Below, piece after piece: positions 51,956-60,539 of a DNA stretch of 64,000 nt. The translations under genes were made by a program, and so were the position numbers. The notes under the pieces are model-generated. The model made no database searches and was not told where the DNA came from. It saw nothing but the letters and a program-made list of their open reading frames with translations. This stretch comes from Panax quinquefolius (Eukaryota; Streptophyta; Magnoliopsida; Apiales; Araliaceae): NCBI GenBank assembly GCA_020205615.1, contig CM035165.1, forward strand, positions 84,754,005 to 84,818,004, written 5' to 3'. Numbering within the stretch: position 1 is the stretch's first letter; each line of letters opens with the position of its first letter.

Positions 51956-53440
51956 TTTGTTTGTCCTCAAGCAAAAACACAAAAGAACTAAAAATAAACA
52001 AACTAACTCAACTACATGAATGCATATGCATGATCTACTTTCTAATATACCTACGAACCCAACAATAAATCAATATGATATATAGCAACAAGCCTCAAAG
52101 ATACCAATGATACTCAAATAATTTATCCGATCAAATCAAAGTCCATAACTCTAACCAGTTAGTCAATCCAAACCTGTCATCACCCATGTTGTGCGTGTGT
52201 GCTTGTTAACCATTCTAACCAACCATAGTTCAAGATAATCACATAACAAACTTCTTAGAAGGAAAATTTTAGTTCCAATTCAATTACTTTTGTGAATATG
52301 ACAACTCCGATTAAAACTAAGAAATTACCAAGTCTTAGGGTAAATACAAGATTTATTTATACTTTTATTCAACCGCGATGGCATTTTTGCTCTTTCTCGT
52401 GTTTTTTTCTTTTCTTTTCTTTTTCTTCATGACTGTGCAATGTCTTACTCCATTAGGCGCACTGCTACCCCTTAGCGAGCTTTCGACCAATGACTCCCAG
52501 ACCATGAAAGACCTTAGGGCGCTAGGTGTAGAGACAATCCCCTCGGGCATACTTACTCAAGTAGCCAGGGCCCCGAAATAAGACTAGTCATGTTATTTCT
52601 ACTTTTCTTTCTTTTTCTTTCTATTTTTTTTTCTCTTTTTTCATAATTTCTTTTTTTTTTCTTTTTGTATATATATACCCCATAGATTCCCCCAAACTCA
52701 AGCTTTTACGTCATTCCAACCTTTACCGTCAGTTCACTAATTTCCTTAAATTTTAACAAAGATTTTCCCTCAGAAACAAATTATGAAACCCTTGAACCAA
52801 GTGGATTAAAACAGTTAAACTTTACGTGCTAACCAGTTGCATAAGTTTCAGACAGGCTCAGATTATCATCATGATTAAAATTAGAACTCATCATCAATTA
52901 TCAACACTGTTCAAATTAACATTTAATACCAATCTTATCATAGGCTGAGCTAAGACCACACCAACCTATCACACAAATTCATGCAAAAAAATAAAAAAAT
53001 AAATAATGCAATTATACTACATGAACACATAGTAATGCAACACATATATGAATATGCAAATAACTACCATGTATTATATGCAACCTAAAAAAAACACAAT
53101 GCTAACACATTAAAAAAATGACTACTATGCAGATAACTAACTATATGCAATACGACACTAAAATGCCCCCAAACTTAAACTAGACATTGTCCTCAATGGA
53201 TGAAATATAAAAAAGTAAAGAAGAGGACTTCCCTGAAAATATAGCAATCTTCCTCCTTATCCACTAAGTTTGGAGAATAGGCTAAGCACATGGAATAAAT
53301 TGGGCACCACACTTGAATTTGACTTGAATAGCCTGTAAAACCATGATAGAAGCACTTTTATTAAAACCTAAATAAATGCAAATTCAAAACTACTAATATA
53401 AAACCTAATAAAAAGTAAAAATAAAAATTAAACTTGGGTT
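51956..53440 (-). other. E5 internal, non-coding part
   Basis: Holds two extra PPT-like words (52686-52702 and 53163-53180), a long pyrimidine-rich tract (52585-52660) and a moderately GC-rich segment (52437-52580) that I do not recognise. At 53437-53460 the minus strand has AAGCGCTTATTGGGAGGCAA, a word I know from Athila/Tat-type elements. No protein domain is supported. Confidence 0.6.
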
Positions 53441-53461
53441 GCCTCCCAATAAGCGCTTGTT

Positions 53462-54085
53462 TTATAGTCTCAGCCTGACTTCTTCAATTCTATATCCAAT
53501 TCTCCTACGAAAATTGAGGAACCCTCCATCCATCAGAAGCAATGTCTCTTTTGAGAGGTTTCCATTCGCAAAAACCCTTGAATTGAAGTCACCTAACATG
53601 CTCTTTGTAGATAGGTTCCCTATTAAGAACGTCCAACAACTAGGTGTTTTCTCCATTATGTCTATGATTAGATTGGGGCATTGAAGCTTAATAAACATAA
53701 TGGAGTCTTCCTCTATCTTCTCATTTTTATCCCACCATGACTCCACAACTGTACTAGCTCTTATGTCACAAAGAGCTTTGCCGACGACATGACTGCCAAT
53801 TCGGCATGGTTTTGCAAAACTGCCCGGATTCTTGAACTTTGGTGGAGAATGTACATGGGACACTATCAAAATTGGCTCATCTTCGTTGGTACTCAAAGTT
53901 AGATCTCTGTCAATCTCCTCTCCCCTTGGCTGAGTCATTCTTGCCATCCTTCGACTCCGTATGGCTGCGGAAACCTCCAACATCTTCGAAGTTGCCTCTA
54001 TAGAAGATGTATTAAGTCCATCAATCCCTATTTCCCTTGGTTGAGCCAAGAACGTGTATGGCCATTGATACTCAAACTCATCCAT
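53462..54085 (-). pseudogene. E5 ORF with aspartic-protease-like remnant
   Basis: An open frame of 207 codons beginning MDEFEYQWPYTFLAQ about 130 bp inside the PBS. Near residues 81-112 it has PPKFKNPGSFAKPCRIG and VGKALCDIRAS, which resemble the protease region of Athila/Tat elements (family form PPKLKDPGSF ... ALCDLGAS). The catalytic D-L-G-A-S is altered to D-I-R-A-S, so activity is unlikely. The rest has no recognised domain, and the flanking parts may be joined by deletion. It is in element sense. Confidence 0.6.
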
Positions 54086-54198
54086 GGTACCTGAAAAGAG
54101 AGAAATATAGGAAGAGAATTAAAAATAAAAATAAAAATATTTAAATTAAGATTAATTTGATTGAAATTAATATTGCTAACTAATTATTAAATTAATTC

Positions 54199-54218
54199 CC
54201 CGGCAGCGGCGCCAAAAA
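54199..54218 (-). other. E5 primer binding site
   Basis: TTTTTGGCGCCGCTGCCGGG on the minus strand, two bases from the LTR end. It is of the TGGCGCCGTTGCCGGGG type used by Athila-like elements and, as far as I recall, complementary to tRNA-Asp. Confidence 0.8.
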
Positions 54219-54220
54219 CT

Positions 54221-55790
54221 TGTTGATCGATTTCGCAATCAATGAATACGTGCAAGTATACACGGTCAATAAGTAATAAAGTGATAAGAAAATTATCGTT
54301 CCCACGAGGAATTATTTAATAAAAATTACCAAGTACTAACTCTTAACCAAATCAATTTTATTTAAACAACCATAAATTGTGATTTTTTTAATTAAGAAAA
54401 CTAAATTAATCAATTAAAACTAGATTACTCTAAAATTAATTCAAATAAATAAAGATTAAGACTTCAATATCCCCAATTATGAACTATAAATCAATTATCC
54501 AATTATTCCAATTATTATGTCTACTGAATTGTTAACAGGAATTCTCAAATGCCAAAAGTCCTTTTCCAAATGATCAATTGCCTTCTATTTAATCCAGATT
54601 AATCTTGTTATATTCCTATGCAAAACAATTGAATTAAACTCCTTCTAATCCCAATTCCTTATGTGTTACATGCGGTGAATAGATATTTCCATTCAATTCA
54701 CAAACCTAATTATTCACTTTGCAAATAACTAAGTCACATGATATCATGCCCAGTTCTAACCCTAGAATTCCTCTTTCAATTCCTTCTAGAGTAACAAAGT
54801 AATTATTGATCAGATAATTAATCAATAAGCTCAAGACAAGATAAACAATTCACTTTGACACAAATAATTAGAACAAATTAAATAACTAATTTATAGACAT
54901 GAAAGGTTCAATTGAAATCTTAAGGGAAGAGTTAGTTCATAATTAATGAATTGAAACCAAGAATCCACAATTGAATAGACATTAAAAGATAAAAGTATGA
55001 TAAGAGAAGAGAATAGAATCCGTTGTCAACAAATCTGATGATCCCCTCTTGATCTTGCTCTTGATCTTCAGTGTTCTTCAATTTGCTTCCATCTCCAATG
55101 GCTAATTAAGAACTAGGGTTTATATTCTAATCTAATGGAGTGTTTTATCTAAGCTAAGCTATGTAATCCTCCCTTTATTTTATGCCTTACATAATGTATT
55201 TATAGGTTACAAGTCCAATTTTTAGCTTAAGAACAAACCCAATCTTATTTGGAGTCAAAAAGGTGTCAAAATTCGCCCAAAAATGCGTCCAAGCATTCCC
55301 AGTCTCTTTCAGCTGCCCCTCAAGCTGGGCACAACGCTCAAACTCTGTTCCCAATGCCTTAAGACCTTTGAGCATAGGCCTAAAATGGGCGCCCGGCCTA
55401 CTGCCACTTTTTCTCTCGACATTTTTACGCTCCGACGTCCTTTGGGAAAATGGCCATTACTTCTTCGTCCAAACTCTGATTTCGATGATTAAAGATGATC
55501 AGGAAAGAGGAGAAGTAGATCTACAACTTTCATTCTTTGAGTTTTTCAAAATAAGGTTCCGAGCAATACTCAAACTGGCTCTGAAGTGACTGTTGTGTAA
55601 ATGGCAAGCCGAAAACGAGCATCTAGCCACCCCAAACGTCGATCCAAGTAACTTTTGTCCCAAATCCTACAAAACAATGTAAAACATGTATGAATGGACA
55701 CAAACACTTAAAACTATTCTAAAAGACTTGAGAACAACAATAAATTAAGCCCGAATGTATCCAATTCATGTGTATAAAACTCACTCATCA
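54221..55790 (-). repeat. E5 5' LTR
   Basis: Matches 50373-51935 base by base over most of its length. The GC-rich patch at about 55305-55430 differs strongly. TATA box in minus sense at 55197-55204. Confidence 0.93.
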
Positions 55791-56619
55791 ATTATGCTAT
55801 GAGAATGTCGATGTATATATATGAAATGCATACGAGATATATGAAATATGGAAGTTGATTTGATGATATGGTTGTGAAGTAAATCTCTATGCTTGTTATA
55901 TGTGAAGTAACATGCGTAGTAAATATTAATTAATTATGAATGTATGAATTGAATATGATATTACATGCTATGTGCTGTATGAAAACTGTTAGAATTGCTG
56001 GGGTGTCGAGCTCACCCTTGCAAATAACCACTTTTACAGGTTAAGGACACACGGTAAAGATTATGTGCTACTTGATTGATAGAGTTCAATAGTATCAAAA
56101 GAGATTAACTCATTTATTTCAATATATACTCTTGAACCATGTTTAGGTTCTAGTAGATGTACATGATAGTAGTTTACGACGTGTAATACATGTTAAGTTA
56201 TAAAGTTGTACTATATGATACATAGAGAAATTATCTCTTTGAGATGTAAAGGTTTATACGGAAATAGAATGAAGTGAATCATATAATAATTTGATTCAGG
56301 AATTTATAATTGATTCAAGTTAAGATATCAATAAAAGATTATTTTTCAAAGGAGATTGAAAAAGTTTAAATTATTCCGCATATTTATATAACATCGAATG
56401 TGATGTAATACAGGAATAGTAAATGACCAAGATTAGAAACTTATAATAGTTTGGGGTCATTGTGCAGATCCTGGAAATGGAAAGAAATTTTATTCTAAAT
56501 TGTAATAAGTAAAGTTTATTCATTAAGTTATGAATGAAAAATATAAATAGTTTGACGATAGTAGTATCGTGGCGGACCGGATCCGAGGTTCGAAGGGACC
56601 TGGATTTGGGGGCATCACA

Positions 56620-58289
56620 TCCATCCCAGCCCACTGCGATGATCTCAATTTTGTCATCCTCTTTTCTTCCTTGTCTTCATTTGAAATTTCCACTACATCA
56701 ATCATCTCTTCTTCTCTTCATTGCTCTTCTGCTCTCTCATTTTCCATAGCATCAATCCTTTCCATTTCTCCAGTTTCAAAAGCTAAGGTCTCTTGAGGGA
56801 CTGAGGAGGGTTTATGATTATCTTTCGGCGATTCCTCCTCAGATGTAGCCTTTTCTGACATATGAACTTCGTGAGGCTCCCCCTCAATTCGATCATCCAT
56901 TTGCACTTCAAGCAGCTCCCCCTCAGCTGGAGCATTTTCTAGTATAGGGACTTCAGGAAGCTCCCCCTCAACTTGAGTTGTAGTCTCATTACTTGCTTTG
57001 GGTAGCCCTTTCTCAACTTCTATCCTTCTGTCTTCCTCCTTTAACACTCCTTCATTGACAAGAATGTATTTCTTGATAAGTTTTTTCTTTTACTTCCTAG
57101 GTCAAACCACGGCCTCAAAGACTTTCTTGACTTGACTTTCATTGACTCTGAAAGGGTGACCAGCCGAGATAGTCATGCGAGTATCCTTTTCTGGAGTGGT
57201 GTCAAGTCTGGACTCTATGATCAAAGAGAAAGAAGATTTCTTGGACTTATGGTTACGTTTTCCCTTCTTAAGCAGCTGAGAGATGGTGGCTCTATCTTCT
57301 TCTTCTTTTTTAGTCTGATGTTTTTTCCCTTTCATTTTCTTCAGGGTTTCAGTGCCTGAACTTCCTTGAGGTGCATCAGTGGTTGAACCTTGAGGCTCCT
57401 CTGTTGTCTAAGCCTTCATCTTCCTCTTTCCCTTGTTTTTTCTGACCAAAACAATGGGTTCCACTTTGTTGATTTATTCTTCTTCATTAATTTCCTTTAC
57501 AACTGACATATTTCCTGGTAGCCTAGACTCCTTTGCTTCACCAGTTCTTCCACTAGATTCAGACATCATCCTGACATTTTTTGCATAATTCCTTTTCCAA
57601 TTTTCAAACAGCTGTTGGGTCATTCTTCTATTGGGATTGATAGATTCTCCTTCATTATCCCCAATTTTGTCACCCAGTGCTGATTGCAGGATGATGCTTA
57701 TAAACCGCCTATAGAGCATCTTTCCAAAGCTCTTTGATTTCTTCGAATTGAGTATCCACTTTCCAATCCAGTCGATGAGTAGAGCCCCATAGTTGAGTTG
57801 AATCCCAAAGCAGATTATTGTCATGAGTTTAAGTTACACTTCATTCACAGAGTCATGGTCAGAGCTCTTACATTATATGTATTTCCCAACAATGTCAGCC
57901 AAAAATTCATATTTTTGGGGAAACTCTTTCTTCTTGTACCCTTTGACGGTCTGAAACTTTTTGTGATGCATCTTCCTCAGACCTTCATGAAAGTTAATGA
58001 CCTCCATCGACAGAATTCCATTTGATTTGAAACCTAGGGCTAGGTTTATATCTTCAGCCTTGAGTTTAATTTCCACGCCCTTGACCCTTGTAATGATAGC
58101 ATCATTGTCAACAGCTTCATTTCTGTAGAACTCTTTTACTAGCTTAGGTTAGATCCATGTGTTGGTACCTAGAGCTTCTTCAAGACCATCTTTTTTTAAA
58201 AGAGACAGAATTTTGAGGAATTGAGGGTCAGCTGTCTTGAACTCGTCAAAGCAGAGTCTGTAACCAGTGATAACATTTGAAGCCACCAT
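56620..58289 (-). pseudogene. Sirevirus env-like gene, N-terminal part
   Basis: Starts at the ATG at 58289 (MVASNVITGYRLCFDEFKT) and keeps one frame down to the E3 junction, with stops near 58153, 57873, 57837, 57474, 57411, 57102, 57090 and 56718. Recognisable features: a globular N-terminal part with IKLKAEDINLALGF, YEFLADIVGKYI and MTIICFGIQLNYGALLIDWI, then a basic Lys/Arg-rich region (KGKRNHKSKKSSF), then an acidic Glu/Pro-rich region with GELPEVPILE and GEPHEVHM repeats. The N-terminal part resembles plant retroelement env-like proteins in my memory. The gene lies downstream of pol, as in Sireviruses. Confidence 0.78.
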
Positions 58290-58938
58290 TGATTTTCTTG
58301 CACTAGGGTTGGTTGAGCGCTACTGAAGGCTAGGGTTTCTGCTGGTAGAGAGAGAGAAATAAGCTTTTTGAACTTTTGATTTCAAAAAGATATTTTCAAA
58401 ATGTACTTATAACTTCCTTCCTCTTGATCTGCTTAGTGTGGCATGTGTCAAGTTCTGTTTGGCTCCACAATTTTAACTGATGTGGAAAATTCTGATATGC
58501 CCTTAGCTCCTCCTGAGCTAATGTATTCTTTAGGAGAACTATGATCGTCGAGGTAGCACTACGGTCGTTGAGGTTGCACTGCGATCGTTGAGGTAGTCAT
58601 TATGATCGTTGAGTTTGCACTGCGATCATTGAGTTCACTGTTGAATCTGCTCTACGAACGTTGTATGTTATGGTCCTTGTGATGAACTTTGACTTAGCAC
58701 TCCTTCCGGGTTAAGGTAGCTCAGGAAGGGCTAACCTCTTAGAATGAACTAAGGATCAGGTTTGTCCCTGAGGCGCTTGTCAGAGGGATTGCTTGGATTT
58801 ATTAGAAATGTTGTCATTACAGGATGCTTCTTTGTTATGTCGAGGCAGTTCTACGATCGTGGACTTTCTTTAGTCATCTATACGATTTTGAACATAGCCT
58901 TTATATCTGCATGGTTAGCATGGACTAGAACATAGATT
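58290..58938 (-). other. Sirevirus pol-env spacer with TACGATCGTTGAG repeats
   Basis: About 650 bp without protein signal. Between about 58540 and 58670 it has several variants of GATCGTTGAGGTAGCACT, and a GCTCTACGAACGTTG and CTACGATCGTGGAC further on. CTACGAT words also fill the Sirevirus LTR (10515-10810). Sireviruses often have non-coding cis elements between pol and env. Confidence 0.6.
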
Positions 58939-60475
58939 TCATGGTTGTAGATTTAGCATGCCTAACTCACTTATAAATTTATTAAATCTGGATTCATCTA
59001 GAGTTTTTGTAAAGACATCAGCAAGTTAATTTTCAGTAGGGATGTATTGTAAAGATATGGTTCCATTTTGAACATGATCCCTAATAAAATGATATCTTAT
59101 TTCTATATGCTTAGTCCTAGAATGCATGACATGATTGTATGTTATTGATATGGCACTTGTGTTATCACAATGAATAGGTATAGATTTGAAATCAAACCCA
59201 TAGTCTGCTAGCTGATTTTTCATCCATAAGATTTGAGCACAACAGTTGCCAGCAACAATGTATTCAGCTTCTGCTATTGAGGTAGATACTGAGTTTTGCT
59301 TCTTACTAAACCAGGACACAAGTCTGTTTCCTAGTAATTGACAGGTGCCACATGTACTTTTTCTATCTATTTTGCAATCGGCAAAATCAGCATCTGTATA
59401 TCCTGTTAGTTCAAAGGAGGACAACTTGGGATACCAAAGTCCCAAGTGAGGTGTACCCTTGAGATACCTGAAAATTCTTTTTACATAAATTAAGTGTGAT
59501 TCCTTAGGATTAGCTTGAAATCTAGCACATATGCATGTTGCAAACATTATGTTTGGTCTACTGGCGGTTAGATATAAAAGAGAGCCTACCATACCTCTGT
59601 ATTGAGTTATATCAATACTTTTACCTTTTGTCATCTTTGTCAAGCTTGATTGCTGGAGCAATTGGTGTTTTCATGGGAGAGGCTAATTCCATGCCATACT
59701 TTTTAAGTAAGTCTTTAATGTACTTGGCTTGGTTTATGAAGATTCCTTCATCAGTCTGCTTTACTTGCAATCCAAGGAAGAAATTTAGCTCATCCATCAT
59801 GCTCATTTCGAACTTGCTCTGCATAAGCTTGGCAAATCTCTTACACAATTTTTCATCAGTAGAGCCAAAGATAACGTCATCAACATATATTTGAACTAAT
59901 AAGACTTTGTCTTTATGCTTTCTAAGAAATAATGTGGTATCTACTCTACCTCTAGTGAAACTATTTTCAATAAGAAAATTAGTTAGTGTTTCATACCATG
60001 CTCTAGGTGCTTGTTTAAGACCATATAAGGCTTTGTCTAATCTATAGACATAATTAGAGAGAGTTGGATTGATGAAACCTAGAGTTCACCATTCAGGAAT
60101 GTACTTTTGACATCCATTTGAAAGACTTTGAATTTCATGTTGCAAGAAATATTTTGGCGTCTAATCGTGGCAGTGCAAAAGAAATGCCTTCTTCTTGAGA
60201 GTAACCTTTGGCCACTAGTCTTGCCTTATTCCTTGTTATTACTCCATCTTCATCCATCTTATTTTTGAAGACCCATTTGGTGCCAATGACTGGATGACTT
60301 CTTGGTCTTGGAACTAATCTTCATACTTTGCTTCTTTTAAACTGATTTAGTTCTTCTTATATGGCTTCTATCCAACTGAAGTCTTCTATAGCATCTTCTA
60401 TCTTCTTGGGTTCCATTTGAAACAGAAAGCTTAGATAGAAACACTCATTCTGGGTGGTAGCTCTTGTTTTAACTC
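58939..60475 (-). pseudogene. Sirevirus pol: reverse transcriptase and RNase H
   Basis: Minus strand from about 60475 to the natural stop at 58939. RT shows [46 protein letters not shown] and the catalytic box YVDDVIFGST, then FEMSMMDELNFFLGLQ. RNase H shows QYRGMVGSLLYLTASRPNI, GYTDADFADCKIDRKST, SWFSKKQNSVSTSIAEAEY and HCDNTSAISI. Lesions: an in-frame stop at 59026 shortly before the true end, a frameshift near 59635, stops, and a small deletion in the palm between about 60060 and 60110. Motifs match the Sirevirus lineage of Ty1-copia. Integrase, protease and gag are outside the window. Confidence 0.92.
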
Positions 60476-60539
60476 ATTTGTATGATTAAGTCTTTCTTCT
60501 TTTGAGAGTAATCTTTGGCTTGTTATTACTCCATCTTCA
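60476..60539 (-). repeat. Partial duplicate of an RT segment beside E4
   Basis: 60491-60539 resembles 60187-60252 (CTTCTTSAGAGTAAYCTTTGG ... TTGTTATTACTCCATCTTCA) with about 16 bases missing in the middle. The two lie about 300 bp apart in the same orientation. E4 starts exactly at the end of this copy. Confidence 0.7.

Larger units (their letters stand above)
50373..55790 (-). mobile_element. E5: non-autonomous Athila/Tat-like element, TSD ATTAT
   Basis: TGTTGATCG ... CTCATCA ends, flanked by ATTAT at 50368-50372 and 55791-55795. LTRs are 50373-51935 (1,563 bp) and 54221-55790 (1,570 bp). The PBS next to the right LTR and the PPT next to the left LTR set minus-strand sense. The PBS (TGGCGCCGCTGCCG) and the TTTAAGTTTGGGGG PPT are those of the plant Athila/Tat gypsy group. 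The 2.3-kb internal region lacks RT, RNase H and integrase. LTR similarity implies a fairly recent insertion; being inside E3, it is younger than E3. Confidence 0.93.
38699..56619 (+). mobile_element. E3: large-LTR gypsy-like element, plus strand, TSD TCCAT
   Basis: Ends TGTAAGAACC and GGGGGCATCACA, flanked by TCCAT at 38694-38698 and 56620-56624. LTRs are 38699-43933 (5,235 bp) and 45966-56619 (5,231 bp after removing E5 and its TSD). The 2.03-kb internal region has a worn PBS and a PPT but no recognisable protein, so it is a LARD-like non-autonomous element. PBS and PPT contexts match E1 and E2, pointing to the same mobilising group. It is inserted in the Sirevirus env-like gene. Confidence 0.93.
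45966..56619 (+). repeat. E3 3' LTR, split by E5
   Basis: Parts 45966-50372 and 55791-56619. The break is in GAGCTATATTATGCTATGAG (compare about 43100) and ATTAT is duplicated. The divergent patches relative to the 5' LTR lie at about 46838-46965, 47375-47515, 48450-48565 and 49620-49700. TATA-like CTATAAGTA at 48129-48137. Confidence 0.92.
10148..60539 (-). mobile_element. Sirevirus-type Ty1-copia element, split by three insertions
   Basis: Pieces read on the minus strand: pol 60539-58939, spacer, env-like gene 58289-56620 continuing at 38698-37220, polypurine tract, then LTR 11029 to about 10148. The RT/RNase H, an env-like frame between pol and the 3' LTR, and the PPT AAATAGGGGGAGATTG next to an LTR starting TGTTGGGAG are the Sirevirus (Maximus/SIRE) layout. 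E2 (11037-37011), E3 (38699-56619) and E4 (from 60540) interrupt it. Gag, protease, integrase and the 5' LTR would lie beyond E4, outside the window. Confidence 0.88.

Noticed and set aside
53439..53684. Plus-strand frame of 81 codons
   Set aside because: Antisense to the protease-like ORF of E5, with no recognisable motif.
56371..56796. Frames across the right end of E3
   Set aside because: They cross the E3-Sirevirus junction or lie antisense to the env-like gene; only the frame of the env-like gene continues consistently.
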